From assembly GCA_902791475.1 (NCBI GenBank), contig CADAWC010000010.1:31395-95394 (forward strand): 64,000 nt of DNA, read 5' to 3'. How positions within the stretch are numbered: the first letter of the stretch is position 1; every line of letters starts with the position of its first letter. This document shows, in pieces, positions 53,219 through 61,819 of this stretch. The DNA is from Fibrobacter succinogenes. GTDB lineage: Bacteria > Fibrobacterota > Fibrobacteria > Fibrobacterales > Fibrobacteraceae. A program made the translations under genes and the position numbers. The notes below the pieces were generated by a model. The model did not search any database, had not been told where the DNA came from, and was given only the letters and a program-made list of their open reading frames with translations.

Positions 53219-54856
53219 ATGGCATTCAAATACGAAGCTACCGTCCAGCACGGTGAAGATACAACCGAATACGTAAGTCTCGGTAAAGATGGCGTTTCTG
53301 TCGCCGAATTCGAAGGTAAGAAGATTCTCAAGGTTTCCAAGGAAGCCCTGACGAAGATCGCCCAGGCTGCTTTCGAAGAAGTTGAATTCTGCCTCCGTCC
53401 GGCCCACACGGCCAAGGTCGCCAAGATTCTCCAGGATCCGGAAGCTTCGGATAACGACAAGTTTGTCGCCCTCACCATGCTCAAGAACGCATGCGTTGCC
53501 GCTAAGGGCATCCTCCCGTTCTGCCAGGACACCGGTACGGCTATTTGCGTCGCCCACAAGGGTCAGCAGGTCTGGACGGGTTTTGACGATGCCGAAGCGA
53601 TTTCTGAAGGTGTCTACAACGCTTACACCACCAAGAACCTTCGCTACAGCCAGATTGCTCCCTTGACGATGTACGAAGAAAAGAACACCGGTTGCAACCT
53701 CCCGGCTCAGATTGATATCCATGCCGAAGAAGGTGCCGAAATGAAGTTCTTGTTCGTCGCCAAGGGCGGTGGCTCTGCTAACAAGACTTACTACTGGCCG
53801 ATGACCAAGGCGCTCCTCAACCCGAAGTCCTTGGAAAAGTTCCTTGCCGAAAAGGTGAAGACTCTCGGTACAGCCGCTTGCCCTCCGTACCACCTTGCTA
53901 TCGTGATTGGCGGTACCTCTGCCGAAATGAACACGCACATGGTGAAGCTCGCTAGCTGCGGCTACCTCGACGATATTCCGACGAGCGGTTCTGAAGGCGG
54001 CCGTATTTTCCGCGACCTCGAAATGGAAGAAAAGGTTCTCCACATTTGCCAGAAGACGGGCATTGGCGCCCAGTTCGGCGGCAAGTACCTGGTGCACGAC
54101 GTTCGCGTAATTCGCGCTCCGCGTCACGCTGCAAGCTGCCCGGTTTCTATCGGCGTTAGCTGCTCTGCTGACCGTAACATCAAGGCCAAGATTGACGAAA
54201 ACGGCCTCTGGCTCGAAAAGATGGAACACCATCCGGAAAACTACATCCCGGCTGGCAACGCCGTGAACCTCGCTCCGGCTATCGAAATTGACCTCGACCG
54301 CCCGATGAAGGAAGTGCTTGCCGACCTCACCAAGTATCCGGTGAAGACGCGCCTCAGCCTCAAGGGCACGATGATTGTGGCCCGCGACATGGCACACGCG
54401 AAGATTGCCGAAATCTTCGACAAGCAGGAACGCGGTGAAGAACTCACGGACGAAGAAAAGACCGTGCTCAAGGTCGTTTCTGACCACCCGATTTACTACG
54501 CCGGCCCGGCAAAGACTCCGGCTGGCATGCCGACAGGTAGCTTTGGCCCGACGACTGCAAACCGCATGGACCCGTACGTGATGCGCTTCCAGAGCAAGGG
54601 TGCTTCGATGATCATGGTCGCTAAGGGCAACCGCTCTCAGGACGTGACCGACGCCTGCAAGAAGTACGGTGGATTCTTCCTCGGCTCTATCGGTGGTCCG
54701 GCAGCTATTCTCGCTGAACAGAATATTCTTTCGAACGACATCGTGGCATTCCCGGAACTCGGCATGGAAGCCATCCGCAAGATCACCATCAAGGACTTCC
54801 CCGCCTTTATCTTGGTCGACGATAAGGGTAATAATTTCTTTGAGGGATTGATCTAG
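53219..54856 (+). CDS. fumA: Class I (iron-sulfur) fumarate hydratase
   Basis: The 545-residue enzyme interconverts fumarate and malate using a 4Fe-4S cluster. The N-terminal domain has [19 protein letters not shown] with the first cluster Cys (about 101) and [12 protein letters not shown]; further Cys-containing strands lie around [18 protein letters not shown] and [15 protein letters not shown]. The C-terminal fumarase domain carries [22 protein letters not shown] (split: GPAKTP and GSFGPTTA). The length matches FumA/FumB. In Fibrobacter fumarate is an intermediate on the route to succinate, the main fermentation product, and the strongly biased codons fit high expression. FumA and FumB cannot be distinguished here. 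Confidence 0.92.
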   Translation: MAFKYEATVQHGEDTTEYVSLGKDGVSVAEFEGKKILKVSKEALTKIAQAAFEEVEFCLRPAHTAKVAKILQDPEASDNDKFVALTMLKNACVAAKGILPFCQDTGTAICVAHKGQQVWTGFDDAEAISEGVYNAYTTKNLRYSQIAPLTMYEEKNTGCNLPAQIDIHAEEGAEMKFLFVAKGGGSANKTYYWPMTKALLNPKSLEKFLAEKVKTLGTAACPPYHLAIVIGGTSAEMNTHMVKLASCGYLDDIPTSGSEGGRIFRDLEMEEKVLHICQKTGIGAQFGGKYLVHDVRVIRAPRHAASCPVSIGVSCSADRNIKAKIDENGLWLEKMEHHPENYIPAGNAVNLAPAIEIDLDRPMKEVLADLTKYPVKTRLSLKGTMIVARDMAHAKIAEIFDKQERGEELTDEEKTVLKVVSDHPIYYAGPAKTPAGMPTGSFGPTTANRMDPYVMRFQSKGASMIMVAKGNRSQDVTDACKKYGGFFLGSIGGPAAILAEQNILSNDIVAFPELGMEAIRKITIKDFPAFILVDDKGNNFFEGLI

Positions 54857-54860
54857 TTTA

Positions 54861-54903
54861 GACGAAAGAACGGACCTATGGTCCTACAGACGAGAGACGA
54901 AAG
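54861..54903. repeat. Family C repeat, inverted, with a different stem
   Basis: GACGAAAGAACG, then GACC-TAT-GGTC, then CTACAGACGAGAGACGAAAG. The flanks are the reverse complement of those at 25470 and 26492, but the central hairpin has changed sequence while staying self-complementary. Confidence 0.65.
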
Positions 54904-54934
54904 AAATTTTGAATCTCACTGTTTATAAAAACGC

Positions 54935-54958
54935 CCCGCAAGTTTATGCTTGCGGGGT
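54935..54958 (+). terminator. Terminator after fumarase
   Basis: CCCCGCAAG, loop TTTATG, CTTGCGGGG gives a perfect 9-bp stem followed by TGTTCTTGT. The T-tract is modest; the A-run upstream would provide U-rich termination for the convergent lipoprotein gene. Confidence 0.8.
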
Positions 54959-54987
54959 GTTCTTGTATGTGAAAATTTTAGGAGTTT

Positions 54988-55617
54988 CTAGTCTTTGAAT
55001 TCTATGCTTTCAATGGCGTCAAAAAGTTCTGTCCTAACATTTGTGTCAAACGTTAAACTACGCATGAAAACAACAACGTTATTTCCTTTGGGTGTTAATC
55101 TTGATGCGATGCAGGTTTCCTCAGGCGTTCCGTCATCATGTGTTATTTTGTAGCATCTGTGTGTATACTTTTTTTCGGAATTATAGCCATCATCGATAAG
55201 GTTTTCATTTGTACAATCTTTGCAAAATTCATCGTAAGCGGTGAAAATTCTGGTCGTCTTTAATGAATCGCTTATGTCGTTTTGGAAAACTTCAGGATTG
55301 TTTTGTACAGCTTTGCTGTATGAAGCGAGTATGAAACCCATTTCTAAATCTTCGTTAAATAACGTAACGGAGGCGATTCCTTTAGTGGTGTCATGAACGG
55401 CGTTTTTGTAATAAAAAGGGAAGTTGACGTTGTATGGGGTGTCAATTTCGAGTTTCTCGGGCATTTCTGTCGCAATATATGCTTTTGCTGTTGATACACG
55501 GACGTAGATGAGCATCTGTCCAAGAACGATGGGGCGCATTCTTGTCCCCGTCAGAATGGCGCAACCAGAAAGTACAAATGCTGCTAAAACAAGTGAAATC
55601 AATAAAATTTTTTTCAT
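54988..55617 (-). CDS. Lipoprotein of unknown function
   Basis: The 209-residue protein has a lipoprotein signal peptide with lipobox LSGC (Cys19). The mature domain includes MRPIVLGQMLIYVRVSTAKAY, a CKDC pair and later Cys residues (RCYKI, ETCIA) that could form disulfides. The C-terminal FDAIESIEF resembles the ends of small periplasmic domains. No family was recognised. AAGGAG precedes the ATG. It stands alone between fumarase and the GH54 gene. Confidence 0.7.
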   Translation of the reverse strand: MKKILLISLVLAAFVLSGCAILTGTRMRPIVLGQMLIYVRVSTAKAYIATEMPEKLEIDTPYNVNFPFYYKNAVHDTTKGIASVTLFNEDLEMGFILASYSKAVQNNPEVFQNDISDSLKTTRIFTAYDEFCKDCTNENLIDDGYNSEKKYTHRCYKITHDDGTPEETCIASRLTPKGNNVVVFMRSLTFDTNVRTELFDAIESIEFKD

Positions 55618-55720
55618 AGAATCTCCTTTTTAGGTTGTGTTAAAATAATAGTAAAGTTTTATATAATTGAAAAATAGGCTTCTTGCGAAGCCTACTTAAG
55701 TGAGTTTGGTTTGAGGAGTA

Positions 55721-57459
55721 TTATTTTATATTTGAAATTCGAATGGTTTTGTTCAGCGTCTTGATGACGTAAATGCCGCCTGGCATATTTATGCGGACTT
55801 TGTCCCAAATGTTACGTATAGCGTTTTCGTTTGCTTGGAATGAGGTAACACGGTTTCCAAGGACATCGTAAACTGTGTAGACTTGCGATGCTGCGGCTTG
55901 CCTTGTAAACTTGATGGATTCTGTTTGGAATGTGGCGACTGCAAATTCAATCCAGTCAAGATTGAAGTAGGGCTTGTCAATCTTTATTTTTAGCACATGT
56001 GTCCCTTCCGCAATTGCAGGCACGGAGACTGTAACCGTTTCGAATTTCTTCCAGTCACCGGTGTTCGGGACCATCACGGTGACGACTTTTTTCTCGTCAA
56101 CGAGTACGGAGAAGAATGTGCTATCGCTTGGGGAGGCGACGCGCGCCGTGAGCGTGAGCGAGGCGAGTCGTTCTTGGACGCTTTTACCGTGTAACGTAAC
56201 CAGTCGTTGGCGTAACCCCAGCCGTAAATAATGGCGTCGCCTGCGCTGTCGAGGCCTGCATTGTCTTCGCGGTACAGGTTGTTTTCGTTTTCAATATCGC
56301 TGTCTAGGAAGCCGCGACCGTTTCCGCCTTTATCATAGTTCTCAACTTCAATTTTTCCAGGGATAGTAAGCGTGTCCTTGAATGGTTCAATTTCGACTTT
56401 TTTAGAAATGTCAATTTTGCTTCCGTAACCGGCGGCGACAATGTTTGCTTGTACCAAATCGTCTACGGAATCTGGCGGGTTTCCGATGGTCATCACACCT
56501 TCGAAGAACGTTCCTGCACCGCCGTCGCTACCGTCACCGCCGTTACCGAGCACAATGGCGCCTTGCAGCTTGCGTGGACTGTAGCCTCTTTTGCGTGGGC
56601 CATCCCACATGGTGTTGAGTTTTCCTTTTTGGGCGCTGCCGCCTTTGAGTTTGAACGTTCCGTCGTTCGGGCCTTTCAGCATGGCGGTTACATAGTCTGC
56701 TTCAATAGAAAGTGCGTTTGGCCACGGTGTCGTATGGGTTTTGCCCCATTGCCAACCAGCATCGTTTCCCTTGAATACACCATCTTCCAAGTCCGCGGCT
56801 ACCCACGGACCGTTCCCTTGCCCTGGACCGCCCCAGTCCTTGTCGCTTCCGAAGTAGATGCATTCCATGGTTCCCGGGCCATCATCGTTACCGGTCGTTT
56901 CTGCGTTTCCGTAGTTGAAACAGCACAAGTCGTTGTAATGCCTGCCATCAACCACCATGTACATGGATTCTTCTTCATCGCCGGTGGCTACACCTTTGGT
57001 GTTGTTATTGCGGTAACCGGTAGCGGACCAGGCGTCGCGATAGAATCCGTAAGCCTTGCGCCCGCTGATGTAAATCGGGGCCCTGTTGGCGTCCGCTTCT
57101 TTGGCTCCATCTTTAAGCCAATAGACTGGCGGCGATTTCTTCAAATCGTTCTTGTAGCTGCTCTGATCGTAAATGATTGAAATTGTGCATTTGGAGCCTG
57201 CACAAAAGTCGTCTTGCACGGAAGATTTGACATAACCTCCCATGGTCTCGACCGGAATGTCCTTGGTTTGCCCATCGGCTCTGCGGACTTGGTAGAGGTT
57301 CCCGCTGTAGCTGGAGTAGAGTGCACGTGTCAAGCTGTGTGCTGCGACGCATGGAGTTTTTGCTTTTGCGTAGATGTCGCAAGGGCCTTCGTTAGCATTA
57401 GAAACTACGGCTGTAGCCGCCAACAAGGCTACAACCTTGAATGATGTGTTGGTATTCAT
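55721..57459 (-). pseudogene. Frameshifted GH54 alpha-L-arabinofuranosidase with CBM6 and C-terminal sorting-like domain
   Basis: The first frame (57459 to 56074) encodes a signal peptide and a GH54 catalytic domain: GPCDIYAKAKTPCVAAHS, TRALYSSYSGNLYQVRRA, CCFNYGNAE, the nucleophile strand MECIYFGSD and GGDGSDGGAGTFFEGVMT with the acid/base Asp. It then enters a CBM6-like module (NDWLRYTVKASKND) and runs out of frame near 56161-56175. The other frame continues without a stop as LTLTARVASPSDSTFFSVLV, the rest of the CBM6 domain and a C-terminal type-9-secretion-like domain (YTVYDVLGNRV, MPGGIYVIKTLN) to 55721. One base has been lost or two gained. The intact enzyme would remove arabinose from arabinoxylan. 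Sequencing error is the main alternative. Confidence 0.85.
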
Positions 57460-57581
57460 CCAAATATCCCCTTTTGGTGATTACTATTAAGAAAATATCT
57501 CTTTGAAGGGGGATAAATATTGGCCTTTAGAAAACTTCCTTTGTCAATTTATCAAAGGCTATATGTCTAGTAATTTGACAA

Positions 57582-58133
57582 TTAAATAACTTTGTCTGTG
57601 ACTACGCGCCATTCGCCGGGCTTTAATTTGCCAAGCGGAATGTTTCCTATTTGCACGCGGACAAGGCGGAGCGTGGGGAAGCCTACGGCTGCAGTCATGT
57701 GACGGACTTGGCGGTTCTTGCCTTCGATGAGTGTGAGCTTTACCCAGCTGGTGGGAATGTTTGCGCGGAAGCGTACTGGCGGATTGCGTTCCCAAATCCA
57801 GTCTGGGGCTTTGACAATTTCAGCCTTGCAGGGCTTGGTATGGTAGCCTTTGATGTCTACGCCTTTTGCGAGCTTGCGGACTGCGTCTTCGGTGATTTGA
57901 CCGTCCACTTGAGCTAAGTATGTGCGTGGGTGCTCGTATTTCGGGTCCAGTAGCTTTTTGATGAGCTTGCCGTTATCGGTGAGGAGTAAAGCGCCTTCGC
58001 TATCATGGTCTAGGCGACCTGCGGCGTACACTCCTGGCGGAAATCCGAAGCTATCGAGGGCGGGGTGGCCCGCTTCGGGGGTGAACTGGCTCAAAACACC
58101 AAAAGGCTTATTGAAAATAATAACGGTAGACAT
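57582..58133 (-). CDS. rluE: 23S rRNA pseudouridine synthase, RluE type
   Basis: The 183-residue enzyme lacks an S4 domain, as in RluE, and isomerises a uridine in 23S rRNA. The catalytic Asp lies in AAGRLDHDSEGALLLT. FNKPFGVLSQF at the N-terminus and EGKNRQVRHMTAAVGFPTLRLVR near the end (given here in parts, KNRQVRHM being the key) are RsuA/RluB/E/F signatures. The exact target uridine is inferred from size only. The start is separated by 34 bp from the divergent thioesterase start. Confidence 0.85.
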   Translation of the reverse strand: MSTVIIFNKPFGVLSQFTPEAGHPALDSFGFPPGVYAAGRLDHDSEGALLLTDNGKLIKKLLDPKYEHPRTYLAQVDGQITEDAVRKLAKGVDIKGYHTKPCKAEIVKAPDWIWERNPPVRFRANIPTSWVKLTLIEGKNRQVRHMTAAVGFPTLRLVRVQIGNIPLGKLKPGEWRVVTDKVI

Positions 58134-58155
58134 GCGCCCAAATGATAAAAAAAAT

Positions 58156-58161
58156 TATATT
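58156..58161 (+). promoter_or_regulatory. -10 element six bases before the thioesterase start
   Basis: TATATT, AAAACC, ATG. No Shine-Dalgarno sequence. The 34-bp divergent space has no room for a conventional leader. Confidence 0.5.
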
Positions 58162-58167
58162 AAAACC

Positions 58168-58923
58168 ATGATTGATATTTATACTTTGGCGAAAAATCCG
58201 CTTGTGTTCCAAAAGCCGAGAACAATAACTTCGGCTTATATTGATGTGTCTGGAAAGATGGGCCTTGCACAGACTGCGCTCATGGTCCAGGACAATATTA
58301 CTGAAAATTTTGGCGCCATGAAAATGGACAATTTCGTGGTGAAAGAAAAGGGCGGCTTTTGGGTCGTTTACAAGGCGAAGTTCAAGTTCCTCAAGCGTCC
58401 GTACTGGCGCGACAAGGTCGTGACAACGTCCTTCCCGGCAGATAACCAGCTGATTCGTTTGAACGAAAATACGGCGATTACCACGGTGGAAGGCGAACCG
58501 ATTATTTTTGCAAAACAGGAAATGTGCTGCCTCAGTCTCGATCGCCATCGCCCGATGCGCCTTTCGGATGTGGACTTCCCGACGGACGGATTCCCGGATG
58601 CGTTTATGACGGACGAATTCGACCGCTTTAACGTGAAACCAGAAGAGTACGAAGAAGTTTATCAGCAAAAGGTGTTGCCGCAACATATCGATATGTCGCA
58701 CCACATGAACAACATCGAGTACGTGAAGCTTGCGTTGAACGTGTTTAGCGCTTCGGATTTGGAACTCTGCATCCCGTCTGAACTCGAAGTCCATTACTTG
58801 GGCGAATCCGAAGAAGGGCAGACGATGAGAATCTTCCGTGCGGACCACAACGGGGCTACGTACATGCGAATTCTCGACGAAAATGATCGCGCCGTCTTCG
58901 AGATGAAACTTAGAATGATGTAA
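58168..58923 (+). CDS. Acyl-ACP thioesterase (FatA-like)
   Basis: The ATG at 58168 gives 251 residues, the usual bacterial length. Frames extending upstream run antisense through rluE and are not credible. Two hot-dog folds are expected; the second opens with PQHIDMSHHMNNIEYVKLAL, in which the Asp, Asn and His form the catalytic set of this family. The N-terminal half has GAMKMDNFVVKEKGGFWVVY. It releases fatty acids from acyl carrier protein; chain-length preference cannot be read. The short divergent promoter region suggests a leaderless transcript. Confidence 0.88.
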   Translation: MIDIYTLAKNPLVFQKPRTITSAYIDVSGKMGLAQTALMVQDNITENFGAMKMDNFVVKEKGGFWVVYKAKFKFLKRPYWRDKVVTTSFPADNQLIRLNENTAITTVEGEPIIFAKQEMCCLSLDRHRPMRLSDVDFPTDGFPDAFMTDEFDRFNVKPEEYEEVYQQKVLPQHIDMSHHMNNIEYVKLALNVFSASDLELCIPSELEVHYLGESEEGQTMRIFRADHNGATYMRILDENDRAVFEMKLRMM

Positions 58924-58938
58924 GATTGTTGTTCTGAT

Positions 58939-59032
58939 TGTCATTCCCGTCCCGGAACAAGTCCGGGATGACAGTCGGGAATCGCCTTCTTGTTCTGTGA
59001 AAGGAGATGCCCGCTCAGTGGCGGGCATGACA
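58939..59032. repeat. Two family A palindromes
   Basis: TGTCATTCCCGTCCCGG ... CCGGGATGACAG (58939-58973) is followed by GGAGATGCCCGC ... GCGGGCATGACA (59003-59032). The pair fills the convergent gap between the thioesterase and CBM9-like genes, and could act as a bidirectional terminator or mRNA end-stabiliser. Confidence 0.8.
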
Positions 59033-59049
59033 AGGTTCTCTAGTTTGTA

Positions 59050-59595
59050 TTACAAAACATCAAAAAATTCCGGGCGGTGAAAGTCCGGTTTTTCTGTTTC
59101 TATGCGGAACGCGCTCAGGTAATGGGGCGTGTTTGCTTTATCGGCGCACTTGTAGAGGTTTCCGCGGAGTGGCGCTTCGAATGCTTTAATTCCAAAAATC
59201 TCGGCAGGGATTTCGACCGTCATTGTCCAGTAGACGGAATCGTCCTGGATGCTTGGCGCTGTGCCGGAACGCTTGATTTTTGCGATTTCATTGAGCGGGA
59301 GAGTTTGTCTGTTATTGCGGTCGTTTCCATGGGCGGCGAGCACAAAGCCTCGGCTTGTCGTTTCGAAGTTGAAATATTCGGCTGGGTTCGCTGGGTTCTG
59401 CAAAAAGATTTCCACGCAGGAATCTTCCCAGCTGCGTCCGTTGTCTTCTTGAACGGCGGCGCGGTAGCAGTCCATAGGTTCTTCAACGGTAAACTTGACG
59501 ACGACGCTGTTCGTCGTTTGTGAAAACTCGGCTGTGACCATTGGGTGGATAATTCCCTGGTTGGCCGTCCATTTCATATTCGGTTTTAAAAGCAT
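59050..59595 (-). CDS. Carbohydrate-binding family 9-like protein
   Basis: The 181-residue protein lacks a signal peptide, so it is apparently cytoplasmic. It matches the stand-alone CBM9-like family: RSWEDSCVEIFLQNP, FNFETTSRGFVLAAHG and the closing GNLYKCADK, HYLSAFRIE, PDFHRPEFFDVL. The Trp pair that stacks on sugars in secreted CBM9 domains is only partly evident (W3-region and WEDS). Ligand and role are unknown. TAACTT lies six bases before the ATG. Confidence 0.75.
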   Translation of the reverse strand: MLLKPNMKWTANQGIIHPMVTAEFSQTTNSVVVKFTVEEPMDCYRAAVQEDNGRSWEDSCVEIFLQNPANPAEYFNFETTSRGFVLAAHGNDRNNRQTLPLNEIAKIKRSGTAPSIQDDSVYWTMTVEIPAEIFGIKAFEAPLRGNLYKCADKANTPHYLSAFRIETEKPDFHRPEFFDVL

Positions 59596-59614
59596 GGGTA
59601 GAAGTTAGAAAAAG

Positions 59615-59705
59615 TTATTGGTAGTTGGTCATTGGTTATTAGTCAATAGTTGATTATTGAAACTAAAGATTTTCTAATGACCATTGACTAATGACTATTG
59701 ACCTT
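59615..59705. repeat. Family D repeat block
   Basis: TTGGTCATTGGTTATTAGTC words on one side and TAATGACCATTGACTAATG on the other make a loose inverted arrangement. Confidence 0.6.
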
Positions 59706-59746
59706 ATTTTTTAGCTTTAATTTAATGTGGATAAAGTATTAAATTT

Positions 59747-59804
59747 GATTAACTTATATGAATTAAAAAGACTGATTAATCAGTGATTAAATCGATTAAT
59801 CACT
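59747..59804. promoter_or_regulatory. Cluster of GATTAATC palindromes upstream of spoVG, possible enhancer
   Basis: ACTGATTAATCAGT (59771-59784) is a perfect 14-bp palindrome. It overlaps AGTGATTAA-ATCGA-TTAATCACT (59782-59804). A further GATTAA half-site is at 59747. The palindromes lie about 80-115 bp before the expected sigma-54 start site, the normal place for an enhancer-binding activator. A T-run follows, so an intrinsic terminator is the alternative reading. Confidence 0.5.
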
Positions 59805-59857
59805 TTTTTATTTGAATGAAAATGCGAAAATTTGCTTAAAATCGGCAATTTTCACTC

Positions 59858-59873
59858 TGGCACGTCTTTTGCA
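59858..59873 (+). promoter_or_regulatory. Sigma-54 (-24/-12) promoter of spoVG
   Basis: TGGCACG (59858-59864), four bases TCTT, TTGCA (59869-59873) is an exact match to the TGGCACG-N4-TTGCA consensus. The GG and GC dinucleotides are at the correct 10-bp spacing. Transcription should begin near 59885, giving a leader of about 60 nt to spoVG. Confidence 0.85.
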
Positions 59874-59944
59874 TACTGTGTAGCGTTCCGCAAGAATGCG
59901 AGTGCATTCAACTGTGGCTTATCTTCAAAAAATAGGAGGCCGAT

Positions 59945-60277
59945 ATGGCTGAAAAAATAGAAAAGAAAACATCGAGTATCCCTACAATGTCTCCGGCTTT
60001 TGATTGTCTTGCCGTGACGAATGTTCAGGTTTTTCCTTTCAAGGAAGGGGCGAATCTTGGCCATATGAAGGGAATTGCGACAATCGTGCTGAACGACCAA
60101 ATTCAGATTCGCGGGCTCCGTGTGATGGATGGCGAAAATGGCATGTTTGTTGGTTACCCGATTGATACGTTCTATAAGGGCGAAGATTACCGCACTGTGT
60201 GCTTGCCGATTACGCGCCAACTGCGCGAACATATCGAAAATTGCGTGCTTGAAAAGTACCAGGCTGCAGTAGCGTAA
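59945..60277 (+). CDS. spoVG: SpoVG family RNA/DNA-binding regulator
   Basis: The 110-residue protein contains the full SpoVG domain (VTNVQVFPFKEG, GHMKGIATIVLNDQIQIRGLRV in parts, DGENGMFVGYPIDTFYKGEDYR). A short extra N-terminal tail of about 15 residues precedes it. Family members bind nucleic acids and act as pleiotropic regulators. AGGAGG five bases before the ATG fixes the start. Control by sigma-54 is unexpected for this gene in my knowledge and links it to activators such as the one encoded at 33114-34670. Confidence 0.93.
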   Translation: MAEKIEKKTSSIPTMSPAFDCLAVTNVQVFPFKEGANLGHMKGIATIVLNDQIQIRGLRVMDGENGMFVGYPIDTFYKGEDYRTVCLPITRQLREHIENCVLEKYQAAVA

Positions 60278-60289
60278 GGTAGGTGCAAA

Positions 60290-61819
60290 TTGTTTCGCAG
60301 AATCCGTTCTTATTGCTTGTTTGGAATAAAGGCTGTTCCTGTCAGTGTAGAAGTCGATGCCGCTCAAGGACTGCCTGGGTTTACTCTTGTTGGGCTGCCG
60401 GACAATGCGGTAAGGGAATCTCGTGAACGCGTTGTTTCGGCAATACGCTCCATCGGGAAAGTGGTGACTGGTTTTCGTACAACGGTAAACCTGTCGCCGG
60501 CGGATTTGCGAAAGGAGGGGAGTGCTTTAGACCTTCCGCTAGCGATAGGCTTGCTTGTTTCGACGGGGGAGATTGAAGTCCCGCAGTTGGAACGTTATGT
60601 ATTTGTGGGTGAACTTTCATTGGATGGTTTGTTGAAGCCTGTCCGTGGAGTGTTATCCATCGCAATGAACTTGTCTACAGAACGTGAGCGCATTCTCGTT
60701 ATTCCGCGTGGGAATGTGCAGGAAGCTTCGCTGGTGGAAGGTCTTCGTTTTATCTGCGCGGATACACTTGGGGAATGCGTTGAAATCTTGGCGCGCAATT
60801 CAAGTCAGGATGTGAAAATTTCAAAAGGGATAGCATCGTGTCGAGTGGATATCGGTGATGGTGTTCCTGATTTTAAGAATGTGGTGGGGATGGAAGGCGT
60901 AAAGCGTGCGCTTGAAATTGCTGCTGCGGGGGCGCATAATTTTTTGCTTGTAGGTTCGCCAGGTGCTGGCAAAACGCTTTGTGCGAAATGCTTGCTGGGA
61001 ATTTTGCCCGAGATGACTGAACAGGAAATTTTGGAAACAACGCGTATTCATTCCTGTGCGCGTCGCGCTGGTGATTCTGATGATTTTAAGCCTGTACTTA
61101 CGCGGCCGTTCCGTTCCCCGCATCATTCCGCGTCAATGGCTTCGCTTGTGGGCGGCGGTACACGGCTCTTGCCGGGTGAGGCGAGCTTGGCTCATAATGG
61201 CGTTTTGTTCTTGGATGAGTTGCCTGAGTTTAATCGGAACGTCTTGGAAGCGTTACGCGAACCGATGGAAGAAGGTGAAATCTCGGTCAGCCGTGCAAGT
61301 GGAACTGTGGTGTGGCCTGCCCGATTTATGATGGGGGCGGCAATGAACCCGTGTCCATGCGGCTATTCGATGGATCCGAAGCGCGAATGCACTTGTTTGC
61401 CCGAGGCTCGTAAACGTTATCGAGAAAAAATCTCGGGACCGCTGTTGGATCGTATTGACATCCAGGTAAGTGTGCCGCCTGTAGATGCTGCAATGTTTGC
61501 TATAAAAGGGCGAGGTGAGTCCTCTGCAGATATTCGCAAGCGCGTGTGTGCAGCTCGAACTATTCAGCATAATCGCTTCCGCAATTTGCCTTTTAAATCC
61601 AATGCCGAAATGTCATCGGAATACGCACGGAAATTTGCATCGATGACTCTTGCTGTAGAAAGCTTTGCGGTAAATGCAGCTGCTAAAATGGAATTGAGTG
61701 CGCGCGGATACTTTCGGTTGTTAAAAGTCGCGCGCACGATTGCCGATTTGCGCGGCGCCTCCGCCGTTGATATTATGGATCTTTCAGAAGCTTTGCGGTA
61801 TAGAGCGTTTAGAGGGTAA
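60290..61819 (+). CDS. comM: YifB/ComM family magnesium-chelatase-like ATPase
   Basis: The 509-residue protein starts at TTG (60290, MFRRIRSYCLFGIKAVPV), because no ATG or GTG lies in frame upstream. An N-terminal ChlI-like domain (PGFTLVGLPDNAVRESRERV) precedes the AAA+ core with Walker A VGSPGAGKTLCAK and Walker B LFLDELPEFNR. A C-terminal domain follows (RGYFRLLKVARTIADLRG). ComM is a hexameric branch-migration helicase that helps integrate transforming DNA. The gene begins 12 bases after spoVG, so it may also be read from the sigma-54 promoter. Confidence 0.9.
   Translation: MFRRIRSYCLFGIKAVPVSVEVDAAQGLPGFTLVGLPDNAVRESRERVVSAIRSIGKVVTGFRTTVNLSPADLRKEGSALDLPLAIGLLVSTGEIEVPQLERYVFVGELSLDGLLKPVRGVLSIAMNLSTERERILVIPRGNVQEASLVEGLRFICADTLGECVEILARNSSQDVKISKGIASCRVDIGDGVPDFKNVVGMEGVKRALEIAAAGAHNFLLVGSPGAGKTLCAKCLLGILPEMTEQEILETTRIHSCARRAGDSDDFKPVLTRPFRSPHHSASMASLVGGGTRLLPGEASLAHNGVLFLDELPEFNRNVLEALREPMEEGEISVSRASGTVVWPARFMMGAAMNPCPCGYSMDPKRECTCLPEARKRYREKISGPLLDRIDIQVSVPPVDAAMFAIKGRGESSADIRKRVCAARTIQHNRFRNLPFKSNAEMSSEYARKFASMTLAVESFAVNAAAKMELSARGYFRLLKVARTIADLRGASAVDIMDLSEALRYRAFRG

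Noticed and set aside
53210..54487. A 425-codon minus-strand frame across fumarase
   Set aside because: It is antisense to a gene with canonical fumarase motifs and biased codons.
57922..58167. An 82-codon N-terminal extension of the thioesterase
   Set aside because: It runs antisense through rluE and has no thioesterase-like content; the ATG at 58168 fits the family length.
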